Below are positions 7,743-16,093 of a stretch of DNA of 64,000 nt, one piece after another (the first letter of the stretch is position 1; each line of letters opens with the position of its first letter). The notes below the pieces were generated by a model. It worked only from the letters and a program-made list of their open reading frames with translations, searched no databases and was not told the origin of the DNA. Origin of the DNA: Pelomonas aquatica (lineage in GTDB: Bacteria > Pseudomonadota > Gammaproteobacteria > Burkholderiales > Burkholderiaceae_C). Location of the stretch: positions 62,001-126,000 of the forward strand of contig NZ_JAPPUW010000012.1 of assembly GCF_026712205.1 (NCBI RefSeq), given 5' to 3'. Both the position numbers and the translations under genes were made by a program.

Positions 7743-8996
7743 TCAGCCCGGTCGCTTCATCTGGCAGGAAGTCGGAGTCGACGACACATACGACTCGAAC
7801 TGCTTCACCGGCGCCAGCGTCATGCCGGTGTTCTCGGGGCTGTAGGGATACTTCGCGTCGGCCTTCTGCCAGACCGAGATGTAGAGGGCCTGCTGCAGCT
7901 GGTGGTCGGACTTGCGCATCGTCACGTCGCCGTTGAAGCTCTTGACGGTCAGCCCCTCCAGCGCCTTCGCGACCTTGACCGGATCGGTGGACTTGGCGTT
8001 GGCCATGGCCTGGCTCAGCATCAGCAGGATGTGGTCGGCGCTGAGCGTGTACATGTCGTCGTTGAATTTGGCCTTGAACTCGTTGGCCAGCTTCTGCGTC
8101 TCTCCACCCAGGTTGTAGTGGCTGTAGGCCACCTGGTAGACGCGGCCCGCGCCGCCCTGGCCCAGGGCCGTCGGCGTGCCGGTGACGCCGGTGTAGTAGG
8201 TGTAGAACTTGCCGTTGTAGCCGGCCTCGTTGGCGGCCTTGACGAGCAGGGCCAGGTCCGAGCCCCAGTTGCCGGTAATGACGGTGTCGGCGCCGCTGGC
8301 CTTGATCTTGGCGACATAGGGCGCGAAGTCGCGCACCTGGGCCAGCGGGTGCAGGTCCTCGCCGACGACCTGGATGTCGGGGCGCTTGCGCGCCAGCATC
8401 TCCTTGGCGTACTTGGCGACCTGGTGGCCGTGGGCGTAGTTCTGGTTCAGCAGGAAGACCTTCTTGACGTCGGGCTGGTCTTTCATGAAGGTGGTCAGAG
8501 CCTCCATCTTCATCGAGGTGTCGGCGTCGAAGCGGAAGTGCCAGTAGCTGCACTTGCTGTTGGTCAGGTCGGGGTCCACCGCCGAATAGTTCAGGTAGAC
8601 GACTTCCTTGCCAGGGTTGCGCTCGTTGTATTTGCCGACCGCGTCGCTCAGCGCCAGCGCGACGCTGGAGCCGTTGCCCTGCATGACATAGCGGATGCCC
8701 TGGTCGGTGGCGGCTTTCAGCAGGTTCAGCGTCTCGGCGGGGCTGAGCTTGTTGTCGAAGGTGACGATCTCGAACTTCACGCCGGCCGGGTTGCTCTTGT
8801 TGAACTTCTCGGCCAGGAACTGGAAGGTCTTGACCTGGTTCTGGCCGACCGGGCCCATCAGGCCGGAGAGCGCGTCGATATAGGCCAGCTTGACCGTCTC
8901 GCCCTTCTGCGCCTGCACGGCGCCGGCCGCGAGCGCCAGCGCGGCTGCCGCAGTCATGGCTCGCAAGGGGAAGCGAGTCGAAGTGATGTCGAACAT
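7743..8996 (-). CDS. ABC transporter substrate-binding protein (LivJ-like)
   Basis: 417-residue periplasmic binding protein. The first 30 residues form a signal peptide ending near AAGAVQA. The mature region starts GETVKLAYIDALSGLMGPVGQNQ, here seen as the segment after Lys-Gly, which fits the type I periplasmic binding fold (Peripla_BP_6). AGGAG lies six bases before the ATG. It delivers its ligand to LivHMGF. The clustering with an acyl-CoA ligase suggests a carboxylic acid (aromatic or fatty acid) rather than a branched-chain amino acid, but the ligand cannot be read from sequence. Confidence 0.92.
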   Translation of the reverse strand: MFDITSTRFPLRAMTAAAALALAAGAVQAQKGETVKLAYIDALSGLMGPVGQNQVKTFQFLAEKFNKSNPAGVKFEIVTFDNKLSPAETLNLLKAATDQGIRYVMQGNGSSVALALSDAVGKYNERNPGKEVVYLNYSAVDPDLTNSKCSYWHFRFDADTSMKMEALTTFMKDQPDVKKVFLLNQNYAHGHQVAKYAKEMLARKRPDIQVVGEDLHPLAQVRDFAPYVAKIKASGADTVITGNWGSDLALLVKAANEAGYNGKFYTYYTGVTGTPTALGQGGAGRVYQVAYSHYNLGGETQKLANEFKAKFNDDMYTLSADHILLMLSQAMANAKSTDPVKVAKALEGLTVKSFNGDVTMRKSDHQLQQALYISVWQKADAKYPYSPENTGMTLAPVKQFESYVSSTPTSCQMKRPG

Positions 8997-9082
8997 GCCG
9001 GTCTCCTGTTGTGGCTCTGAATGTGAACGAAAGTTAATCCAGCCCGCCGCCGCCGATGGCCCGGGCTTACCCGACGCAAGGC

Positions 9083-10729
9083 TCAGGCGGTCGGCAGCCT
9101 GTGGTCCTTGAACTGGTCGCGCAGCTTGAGCTTCTGCAGCTTGCCCGTGGCCGTGTGCGGCAGCTCGGCGACGAAGACGACGTCGTCGGGGATCTGCCAC
9201 TTGGCGATGCGGCCGTCGTAGAAGGCCAGCAGATCCTCGCGCGTCAGCGCCGCATCAGGCTTCTTCACGACGACGAGCAGCGGGCGCTCGTCCCACTTGG
9301 GGTGGCGGGCCGCGATGACGGCGGCCTCGTGCACGGCCGGATGGGCCATCGCGATGTTCTCGAGGTCGATGGAGCTGATCCATTCGCCGCCGGACTTGAT
9401 GACGTCCTTGCTGCGGTCGGTGATCTGCATGAAGCCGTCGGCGTCGATGGTGGCCACGTCGCCGGTGGGGAACCAGCCGGGCTCGCCGTCGACGCTGATC
9501 AGCGGCGAGGCGTCGTTCTTGAAGTATTGCGAGATGACCCAGTGGCCGCGCACGACGAGGTTGCCGGAGCTCTGCCCGTCCCAGGGCAGCGAGCGGCCCT
9601 CGTCGTCGATGACGGCCATGTCCACGCCGTAGATGGCACGGCCCTGCTTCTCCAGCAAGTGCTGCTGCGCGTCGGCCGGCAGCGCCAGCTGGCGCGTCGT
9701 CAGCCGGGACAGCGTGCCCAGCGGCGACATCTCCGTCATCCCCCAGGCATGGATGACTTCGATGCCGTAGTCCTGCTGCAGCGACTTCATCATCGCCGGC
9801 GGGCAGGCCGAGCCGCCGATGACGGTGCGCTTGAAGCTCGAGAACTTCAGCCCGTTGGCCTTCACATAGTTCAGCAGGCCCAGCCAGACGGTGGGCACGC
9901 CGGCGCTGAAGTTGACCTGCTCGGCCTCGAAGAGCTCGTACAGGCTCTTGCCGTCCAGATGCGGCCCGGGCAGCACGAACTTGCAACCGACGATGGCCGC
10001 GCTGTAGGGCAGGCCCCAGGCGTTGACGTGGAACATCGGCACGACCGGCAGGATGACGTCGCGGCTGGAGCAGTCCATCGCGTCCGGCAGCGCCGCGGCG
10101 TAGGCGTGCAGCAGCGTCGAGCGGTGGCTGTAGACGGCGCCCTTGGGGTTGCCGGTGGTGCCCGAGGTGTAGCAGATGCTGGACGCGGTGTTCTCGTCGA
10201 ACGAGGGCCAGGCGTAGTCGCCGGTCTCGGCGGCCAGCAGCTCGTCGAAGCACAGCAGGTTGGGGATGGGCGAGCTCGCGGGCATGTAGGCGCGCGACGT
10301 CATCATCACGAAGTGCTGCACGCTCTTCAGCAGCGGCGCGATCTTCTCGACCAGCGGCAGGAAGCTCGCGTCGAAGCAGAGCACGCGGTCCTCGGCGTCG
10401 TTGGCGATCCAGACGATCTGCTCGGGGAACAGGCGCGGATTGATCGTGTGGCAGACCAGGGCCGAGCCCGAGGCGCCGTAGTAGATCTCGAGGTGACGGT
10501 GGCCGTTCCAGGCCAGCGTGCCGATGCGGTCGCCACTCCGGCAACCCAGCCGCGCGAAGGCCTGCGCGGCCTGGCGCGAGCGCTGCGCGACCTCGCGCCA
10601 GTTGCTGCGATGCAGGTCGCCCTCGACCCGTTTGCTGACGATCTCGGTATCGCCCGAATGCCGCTCGGCGTGCTTCAGCAACGACGAGATCAGCAAGGGC
10701 TCCGACATCATCCGGCCCATCAATGCCAT
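9083..10729 (-). CDS. AMP-dependent acyl-CoA ligase (AlkK/fatty acid-CoA ligase type)
   Basis: 548-residue adenylate-forming enzyme that activates a carboxylic acid to its CoA thioester using ATP. Motifs include the P-loop [17 protein letters not shown], the A5 region [12 protein letters not shown], the A7 motif [12 protein letters not shown], and the C-terminal catalytic lysine in [20 protein letters not shown] precedes the ATG. Medium- or long-chain fatty acids and methylthiopropionate are usual substrates of close relatives; the exact one is unknown. It is the first gene of the liv cassette, so its substrate is probably what the transporter imports. Confidence 0.92.
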   Translation of the reverse strand: MALMGRMMSEPLLISSLLKHAERHSGDTEIVSKRVEGDLHRSNWREVAQRSRQAAQAFARLGCRSGDRIGTLAWNGHRHLEIYYGASGSALVCHTINPRLFPEQIVWIANDAEDRVLCFDASFLPLVEKIAPLLKSVQHFVMMTSRAYMPASSPIPNLLCFDELLAAETGDYAWPSFDENTASSICYTSGTTGNPKGAVYSHRSTLLHAYAAALPDAMDCSSRDVILPVVPMFHVNAWGLPYSAAIVGCKFVLPGPHLDGKSLYELFEAEQVNFSAGVPTVWLGLLNYVKANGLKFSSFKRTVIGGSACPPAMMKSLQQDYGIEVIHAWGMTEMSPLGTLSRLTTRQLALPADAQQHLLEKQGRAIYGVDMAVIDDEGRSLPWDGQSSGNLVVRGHWVISQYFKNDASPLISVDGEPGWFPTGDVATIDADGFMQITDRSKDVIKSGGEWISSIDLENIAMAHPAVHEAAVIAARHPKWDERPLLVVVKKPDAALTREDLLAFYDGRIAKWQIPDDVVFVAELPHTATGKLQKLKLRDQFKDHRLPTA

Positions 10730-10864
10730 GGTTTGTCTCCTGCGGGTCTTATCGAACCAGTCTAGTCCTCGCGCTGCAGGCCCGTGCGTCACAACCGCGA
10801 CCCTTCTCCCCCGGGGAAACACCCAGGCGAGCAGGGTGCAAGACCCCCTCACTAAACTGCTGCG

Positions 10865-12325
10865 ATGACACCGCTCGACGGCCTCGCCTGGGCCAACCGC
10901 TTCGCGTCGCTGGGGCCGGACTTCTTCACCGAACTGCCGGCCCAGGGCCTGCCCGACCCGCACTGGGTGGCGCGCAGCCCGGCCTGTGCCGAAATGCTGG
11001 GCTGGCCGGCCGAATGGCCGCAGTGGCCAACGGCCCTCGATGTCTTTGCCGGCAATGCGGCCTGGCCCGGCATGCGGCCGCTTGCGGGCGTCTACAGCGG
11101 CCACCAGTTCGGCGTCTGGGCCGGCCAGCTGGGCGACGGCCGCGCGCTGTGGCTGGGCGAGGTCGACAGCCCCGCCGGCCCGCAGGAGCTGCAGATCAAG
11201 GGCGGCGGCCTGACGCCCTACTCCCGCCGCGGCGACGGCCGCGCGGTGCTGCGCTCGTCCATCCGCGAGTTCCTGTGCTCGGAGGCGATGGCGGCGCTCG
11301 GCGTGCCGACGACGCGGGCGCTGTGCATCACCGGCTCGCGCCTGCCCGTCATCCGCGAGAGCGTGGAAACGGCAGCCATCGTCACGCGCGTCGCGCCCAG
11401 CTTCGTCCGCTTCGGCCATTTCGAGCACTTCGCCCACCACCAGCAGCTCGATGCGCTGCGCCGCCTGACCGACTGGTTCATCGCCCACCATGCGCCCGAA
11501 TGCGCCGACGCCCCCGAACCCGCCGTGGCGCTGCTGCGCAAGGTCGCGCTGCAGACGGCCGACCTGATCGCACACTGGCAGGCCGTCGGCTTCTGCCACG
11601 GCGTGATGAACACCGACAACATGTCCATGCTCGGCCTGACGCTGGACTACGGCCCCTTCGGCTTCATGGACGGCTTCGACCCCGGCCATGTCTGCAACCA
11701 CAGCGATGACCGCGGCCGCTATGCCTATGCCCGCCAGCCGGCCGTCGCGTTCTGGAACCTGCATGCGCTCGCGCAGGCCCTGCTGCCGCTGCTGCCCATC
11801 GATTCAGAGAAGGACACCGAGGCCTCGACCGAGAGGCTGCTGGAGGCCGTCGAGGCCTACCGCGAGCGCTTCGCCGGCCAGATGCTCGGCCGCATGCGCG
11901 CCAAGCTCGGCCTGGACGGCGAGCAGCAGGGCGACCAGGCGCTGGCCGACGACTTCCTGAAGCTGATGGCGGCCTCACGCGCCGACTTCACGCTCAGCTT
12001 TCGCCGCCTGTCGCGGGCCTTGTCGACACCCGAGCCGCTGCGCGACCTCTTCATCGACCGCGAGGCGCTGGACGCTTGGCTGGCGCGCTGGCGCGCGCGC
12101 ACGGCGCCCGATGCCGAGGCCCGCATGCTGGCCGTCAACCCGGCCGTCGTGCTGCGCAACCATCTCGCCGAGGGCGCGATCCGCGCGGCCCGGGACGGCG
12201 ATTTCACGGAGATCGAGCGGCTGCTGAAAGTTCTGGGCCGCCCGTTCGACGAACCTGCTCTCCCCGGCGACGCGGCCCTGCCGCCCGACTGGGCTCAAGC
12301 CCTCGAAGTCTCCTGTTCATCATGA
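10865..12325 (+). CDS. selO: Protein adenylyltransferase SelO
   Basis: 486-residue pseudokinase-fold enzyme that transfers AMP to Ser/Thr/Tyr of proteins and is linked to redox stress. Family signatures include [20 protein letters not shown], the [20 protein letters not shown] loop (given here in two overlapping parts), [11 protein letters not shown] and [13 protein letters not shown] with [17 protein letters not shown]. The protein ends SCSS, keeping the C-terminal Cys that is Sec in eukaryotic SelO. Length matches the family. The stop overlaps the msrB start as ATGA. Confidence 0.95.
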   Translation: MTPLDGLAWANRFASLGPDFFTELPAQGLPDPHWVARSPACAEMLGWPAEWPQWPTALDVFAGNAAWPGMRPLAGVYSGHQFGVWAGQLGDGRALWLGEVDSPAGPQELQIKGGGLTPYSRRGDGRAVLRSSIREFLCSEAMAALGVPTTRALCITGSRLPVIRESVETAAIVTRVAPSFVRFGHFEHFAHHQQLDALRRLTDWFIAHHAPECADAPEPAVALLRKVALQTADLIAHWQAVGFCHGVMNTDNMSMLGLTLDYGPFGFMDGFDPGHVCNHSDDRGRYAYARQPAVAFWNLHALAQALLPLLPIDSEKDTEASTERLLEAVEAYRERFAGQMLGRMRAKLGLDGEQQGDQALADDFLKLMAASRADFTLSFRRLSRALSTPEPLRDLFIDREALDAWLARWRARTAPDAEARMLAVNPAVVLRNHLAEGAIRAARDGDFTEIERLLKVLGRPFDEPALPGDAALPPDWAQALEVSCSS

Positions 12326-12738
12326 GCCACGACACCTCCAAGCCCTACCCCGTCCAGAAGACCGACGCCGAATGGCGCGAACAGCTGGACGCGATGCAAT
12401 ACCAGGTCGCGCGGCACGCCGCCACCGAGCGCGCCTTCACCGGCAAATACTGGGACCATTTCAAGGACGGCCGCTACCACTGCATCGGCTGCGGCACGCC
12501 GCTGTTCGAGTCCGCCACCAAGTTCGACGCCGGCTGCGGCTGGCCCAGCTACTGGGCGCCGGTCAACAGCGAGGTCATCGAACGCATCGTCGACCGCAGC
12601 CACGGCATGGTGCGCATCGAGGTGCGCTGCAACAAATGCGGCAGCCATCTGGGCCATGTCTTCCCCGACGGCCCCGAGCCCACCGGCGAGCGCTATTGCA
12701 TCAACTCGGCGGCCATCGACTTCGTCGGCGAGAATTAG
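12322..12738 (+). CDS. msrB: Peptide-methionine (R)-S-oxide reductase MsrB
   Basis: 138-residue cytoplasmic enzyme that reduces methionine-R-sulfoxide in proteins. The zinc-binding CxxC pairs are CIGCG and CNKCG, the core GCGWPSYW and [11 protein letters not shown] are intact, and the catalytic Cys lies in RYCINSAA. It overlaps selO by four bases and so is translated from the same message. Both proteins act in redox homeostasis. Confidence 0.96.
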   Translation: MSHDTSKPYPVQKTDAEWREQLDAMQYQVARHAATERAFTGKYWDHFKDGRYHCIGCGTPLFESATKFDAGCGWPSYWAPVNSEVIERIVDRSHGMVRIEVRCNKCGSHLGHVFPDGPEPTGERYCINSAAIDFVGEN

Positions 12739-12742
12739 CCCA

Positions 12743-12815
12743 CCCCCCTAGCGGCTTCGCCGGCCCCCTCAAGGGGGCACTGCCAGCGGCCCGGCAAAGC
12801 CGGTTCCGCGGCAGT
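12743..12815. repeat. Dispersed intergenic repeat, copy 1
   Basis: Non-coding element after msrB. It contains a short hairpin (GGC-TTC-GCC), then the palindromic CCCCCTCAAGGGGG, then a second part with the pattern gccag-ggcc-ggca-agcc-gttcc-cggc. The same order of blocks occurs again after the foldase gene at about 14.62 kb. Palindromic intergenic repeats of this style are frequent in Burkholderiales. Function is unknown; it could act as a weak terminator or mRNA 3' stabiliser. Confidence 0.7.
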
Positions 12816-12853
12816 TGCTCGGAAATGCACTCCGCTTCGGCAACGCCCGTGAA

Positions 12854-13492
12854 ATGAAACTCCTGCTCGATTTCCTGCCGCTGATTCTTTTCTTCGTCGT
12901 CTTCAAGGGCGCCGAAGGGCATGCCGACGCGGCGGCCGCGTTCGCGACCGAGCACTTCGGCTTCCTCGTTTCCGGCGGCGTCGTCGGCGCCCAGGAGGCG
13001 CCGGTGCTGCTGGCGACGCTGGTCGTCATGGTGGCCACGCTGGCCCAGGCCGCCTTGCTGAAGCTGCGCGGCAGGAAGATCGACCTGATGCTGTGGATCA
13101 GCCTCGTGCTCGTCGTCACCCTCGGCGCGGCCACGGTCTGGTTCCACAACGAGACCTTCATCAAGTGGAAGCCCACCGGCCTGTACTGGGCGATGGCGCT
13201 GGCGCTGTGGGTGTCGCAGGCCTGGTTCGGCAAGAACCTGATCCAGTCCATGCTGGGCGCCGAGTTGCAGCTGCCCGACGCCGTCTGGCTCAAGCTCAAC
13301 CGCGCCTGGGTGCTGTTCTTCGCGGCCATGGGCGTGCTCAACCTCTACGTGGCCTACAACTTCTCGACCTCGGCCTGGGCCAATTTCAAGGTCTTCGGCG
13401 TGACCGGCCTCATCGTGCTGTTCACGCTGGCCCAGGGCCTCTACCTGGGCAAGCACCTGCCCGAGGCCGACGAGAGCAGCAGGGAATCATGA
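12854..13492 (+). CDS. yciB: Inner membrane-spanning protein YciB (septation protein A family)
   Basis: 212-residue integral membrane protein with five to six hydrophobic segments. The start MKLLLDFLPLILFFVVFK and the core WKPTGLYWAMALALWVSQ are typical of YciB/IspZ. It is implicated in cell-envelope synthesis and septation. Family members are often near 180 residues. The extra length lies in a loop after the first segment (about residues 19-50), seen also in some relatives. The ATG was chosen by family N-terminus; an in-frame upstream ATG adds unrelated sequence. The stop overlaps bolA as ATGA. Confidence 0.93.
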   Translation: MKLLLDFLPLILFFVVFKGAEGHADAAAAFATEHFGFLVSGGVVGAQEAPVLLATLVVMVATLAQAALLKLRGRKIDLMLWISLVLVVTLGAATVWFHNETFIKWKPTGLYWAMALALWVSQAWFGKNLIQSMLGAELQLPDAVWLKLNRAWVLFFAAMGVLNLYVAYNFSTSAWANFKVFGVTGLIVLFTLAQGLYLGKHLPEADESSRES

Positions 13493-13749
13493 TCGCCACC
13501 GAGATCGAGGCGCGGCTGCGTGCCGAACTGGCACCGCTGGCCTTCAGCCTGCGCGACGACAGCGCCCAGCATGCCGGCCACGCCGGCGCCCGCGAGGGCG
13601 GGCATTTTCATGTGCTTGTCGTCTCCGCGCGCTTTACTGGCCTGCAACGCTTGGCCCGCCACCGCCTCGTTTATCATTGTTTGTCCGACCTGATGCAGCG
13701 CGGCATTCATGCGCTGACCATCGATGCGCGAGCCCCGGGCGAACCCTGA
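13489..13749 (+). CDS. BolA family protein
   Basis: 86-residue BolA/IbaG-like protein. The segment GGHFHVLVVSARFTGLQRLA and the end SDLMQRGIHALTIDARAPGE match the BolA fold, in which the invariant His and nearby residues coordinate an Fe-S cluster with a monothiol glutaredoxin. Likely role in iron-sulfur cluster handling or regulation. Overlaps yciB by four bases. Confidence 0.9.
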   Translation: MIATEIEARLRAELAPLAFSLRDDSAQHAGHAGAREGGHFHVLVVSARFTGLQRLARHRLVYHCLSDLMQRGIHALTIDARAPGEP

Positions 13750-13769
13750 GGTCAAGCGCAACCGAACCG

Positions 13770-13797
13770 CGCGCCCCGTTCCGGGCGCGATTTTTTT
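13770..13797 (+). terminator. Rho-independent terminator after bolA
   Basis: Perfect 7-bp stem CGCGCCC / GGGCGCG with a six-base loop, followed directly by A and seven T. It closes the yciB-bolA unit. It lies only about 20 bases before the foldase ATG, so that gene either depends on readthrough or has a promoter inside bolA. Confidence 0.85.
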
Positions 13798-13816
13798 ACC
13801 TGCCATACCCCACTCC

Positions 13817-14620
13817 ATGAAGAAGTTTGCGCTCGCCGCCGTCGTCGCGGCCACCATCTCGGCCCTGCTGCCGGCTGCCGCAACTGCGCAGAACGTCGCC
13901 ACCGTCAACGGCAAGCCCGTGCCCAAGGCGCGCGTCGAGACGCTGATCCAGCAGGTCACCAAGAGCGGCCAGCAGCAGCGCTCGCCCGAACTGGAAGCCC
14001 AGGTCAAGGACGAGGTCGTCCGCCGCGAGATCTTCATGCAGGCCGCCGAGCAGCGAGGCGTGCCCCAGACCGCCGACTTCAAGGCCCAGATGGAACTGGC
14101 CCGCCAGATGCTGCTGATCCGCGGCCTGATGGAAGACTTCCGCGCCAAGAACCCCGTCTCCGACGCCGACGCCCAGGCCGAGTACGACAAGTTCAAGGCC
14201 AGCAACCCGACCAACGAATACCGCGCCCGCCACATCCTGGTCGAGAAGGAAGAAGACGCCAAGGCCCTGATCGCCCAGATCAAGGGCGGCGCCAGCTTCG
14301 AGGAACTGGCCAAGAAGAACTCCAAGGACACCGGCTCCGCCGCCAACGGTGGCGACCTGGACTTCGCCAACCCGAACAACTTCGTGCCCGAGTTCAGCAA
14401 GGCCATGACCGCGCTGCAGAAGGGCGAGATGACGCAGGAGCCGGTGAAGAGCCAGTTCGGCTACCACATCATCAAGCTCGAAGACATCCGCGCCGCCACC
14501 TTCCCGGCCTTCGACGACGTCAAGGCCCAGATCAAGCAGCGCATCGAGCAGCAGAAGATGGCCGAGTTCCAGGAAGGCCTGATCAAGAAGGCCAAGACCG
14601 ACTACACCTTCGCGAAATAA
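13817..14620 (+). CDS. Periplasmic parvulin-type peptidyl-prolyl isomerase
   Basis: 267-residue foldase of the PpiC/PrsA/SurA type. Residues 1-27 form a signal peptide (MKKFALAAVVAATISALLPA, cleaved near ATAQN). An N-terminal helical chaperone region (about 30-130) precedes one parvulin domain (about 135-230) with ARHILVEKEEDAKALIAQI, GGDLDF and FGYHIIKLED. It assists folding of exported proteins in the periplasm. The start follows a rho-independent terminator with very little space for a promoter. Confidence 0.93.
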   Translation: MKKFALAAVVAATISALLPAAATAQNVATVNGKPVPKARVETLIQQVTKSGQQQRSPELEAQVKDEVVRREIFMQAAEQRGVPQTADFKAQMELARQMLLIRGLMEDFRAKNPVSDADAQAEYDKFKASNPTNEYRARHILVEKEEDAKALIAQIKGGASFEELAKKNSKDTGSAANGGDLDFANPNNFVPEFSKAMTALQKGEMTQEPVKSQFGYHIIKLEDIRAATFPAFDDVKAQIKQRIEQQKMAEFQEGLIKKAKTDYTFAK

Positions 14621-14700
14621 GCCCCCCCCGAAGGCGCTTCGCGCCTCCCCCTCAAGGGGGCGCAGCCAGTGGCCTGGCAGAGCCAGTTCCACGGCTGCCG
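14621..14700. repeat. Dispersed intergenic repeat, copy 2
   Basis: Second copy of the element seen after msrB. The hairpin GGCGC-TTC-GCGCC is followed by CCCCCTCAAGGGGG and the same downstream pattern (gccagtggcctggcagagcc). It starts immediately after the foldase stop codon. Like copy 1 it lies just after a stop codon. Confidence 0.7.
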
Positions 14701-14738
14701 CTGGAGGGGCGGTGGCTGCCTGATGGCAGCACCTATCA

Positions 14739-14769
14739 AGCCTGTCGGGTCATGCCGACAGGCTTTTTT
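14739..14769. terminator. Rho-independent terminator between convergent genes
   Basis: Perfect 10-bp stem AGCCTGTCGG / CCGACAGGCT with a six-base loop, followed by six T on the plus strand. It terminates the foldase message. The minus strand side is preceded by less regular sequence, but the stem may also serve the convergent ATPase gene, whose stop is four bases away. Confidence 0.9.
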
Positions 14770-14772
14770 GCT

Positions 14773-15444
14773 TCATGCCACCAACTGCCCGGCCTCGATG
14801 CGCAGCTGCCGCTCGCAGCGCGCCGCGATCTCGCGGTCGTGGGTGACCAGCACCAGCGTCGTGCCGGCCTCGCGGTTGAGCTCGAACATCAGTTCCATCA
14901 CGGCGGCGCCGGTCGCGAAGTCGAGGCTGCCGGTGGGTTCGTCGGCCAGCAGCAGGGCCGGGCGCAGCACGAAGGCACGCGCCAGCGCCACGCGCTGCTG
15001 CTCGCCGCCGGACAGCACGCGCGGGTAGTGGCCGAGGCGCTCGCCCAGGCCCACGCAGGCCAGCATCGCACTGGCCTGCTCGCGCGCGTCGCGCGTGCCG
15101 CGCAGCTCCAGCGGCAGCATCACGTTCTCCAGCGCCGTCAGGTTGGGCAGCAGCTGGAAGCTCTGGAACACGAAGCCCAGCTCGCGCGCCCGCACGGCCG
15201 CGCGCTCGTCCTCGTCGAGCGCGAACAGGTCCTGGCCGCGCAGCCTGACCGTGCCGTCGCTGGGCGTGTCCAGGCCCGCCAGGATGGCCAGCAGCGTGCT
15301 CTTGCCCGAGCCCGAGGCGCCGACGATGGCGACCGGCTCGCGCGCGGTCAGCTCGAAGCCGATGTCATGCAGAATCGTCAGCTCCCCGGTGGCGTCGCGC
15401 ACGCGCTTGGTGATTCGATCAACTTGGACAAGGGCTTCGGGCAT
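14773..15444 (-). CDS. ybbA: ABC transporter ATPase, YbbA/LolD-like
   Basis: 223-residue ATPase of the MacB/LolD class, with Walker A (GASGSGKST), Q-loop FVFQSFQLLPN, signature LSGGEQQRVALARAF, Walker B LLLADEPTGSLD and switch THDRE. In E. coli the homologue ybbA is divergent from tesA, as here, and is followed by the FtsX-like permease ybbP. Here no permease gene follows: the terminator and the convergent foldase gene come next. The ATG overlaps the tesA ATG on the opposite strand (CATG). It probably works with a permease encoded elsewhere. Confidence 0.9.
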   Translation of the reverse strand: MPEALVQVDRITKRVRDATGELTILHDIGFELTAREPVAIVGASGSGKSTLLAILAGLDTPSDGTVRLRGQDLFALDEDERAAVRARELGFVFQSFQLLPNLTALENVMLPLELRGTRDAREQASAMLACVGLGERLGHYPRVLSGGEQQRVALARAFVLRPALLLADEPTGSLDFATGAAVMELMFELNREAGTTLVLVTHDREIAARCERQLRIEAGQLVA

Positions 15445-16090
15445 GTCGGGACTGCGGCGGCGGACTTGGGTGGCGCACTTTAGCCTGGGGGTCGCCGCCG
15501 CCTGGAGCGCGGGGCCTGCCGCGGCTGCGGCCGACGCACCGGTCGTCCTCGTCGTCGGCGACAGCCTGTCGGCCGAGTACGGCCTGAAGCCCGGCGACGG
15601 CTGGGTGGCCCTGCTGCAGAAGCGCCTGGCCGAGCAGAAGAAGCCGCATCGCGTCGTCAACGCCAGCATCAGCGGCGACACGACGGCCGGCGGCCGCAGC
15701 CGCCTGCCCGCGGCGCTGCGCGCGCACCGGCCGGCCATCGTCATCGTCGAGCTGGGGGGCAACGACGCGCTGCGCGGCCTGCCGCTGGCCAGCACGCGCG
15801 ACAACCTGCTCGCCATGGCCCGCGCGGTGCAGGACGCCGCGGCCCGGCTGGTCGTCGTCGGCATGCAGGTGCCGCCCAACTACGGCGCGGCCTACGGCAA
15901 GGAGTTCGTCGGCCTGTTCGAGCAGGTCGCGCGGCAGGCCCATGCCGGCCTCGTGCCCTTCCTGCTGAAGGGCGTGGCCGACCGCGCGGACGCGATGGAC
16001 TGGTTCCAGCCGGACCGCATCCACCCACTGGCCAAGGCCCACCCGCTGATGCTGGACAACGTCTGGCCGGCGCTCAGGCCGCTGCTGTAA
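15443..16090 (+). CDS. tesA: Periplasmic SGNH lysophospholipase/arylesterase TesA
   Basis: 215-residue esterase/thioesterase I. A signal peptide of about 30 residues ends near AAAADA. SGNH blocks are present: GDSLSAEYG (Ser nucleophile), Gly in SISGDTTAGG, GGNDALRG (Asn) and DRIHP (Asp/His pair). It hydrolyses acyl-CoA, lysophospholipids or aryl esters in the periplasm. AAGG lies about ten bases before the ATG. It is divergent from the ybbA-like gene with overlapping start codons. Confidence 0.92.
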   Translation: MSGLRRRTWVAHFSLGVAAAWSAGPAAAAADAPVVLVVGDSLSAEYGLKPGDGWVALLQKRLAEQKKPHRVVNASISGDTTAGGRSRLPAALRAHRPAIVIVELGGNDALRGLPLASTRDNLLAMARAVQDAAARLVVVGMQVPPNYGAAYGKEFVGLFEQVARQAHAGLVPFLLKGVADRADAMDWFQPDRIHPLAKAHPLMLDNVWPALRPLL

Positions 16091-16093
16091 GCC

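Noticed and set aside
13640-13690. Internal promoter for the foldase gene inside bolA
   Set aside because: A TATCAT-like -10 exists but the spacing to the best -35 candidate is poor; not supported.
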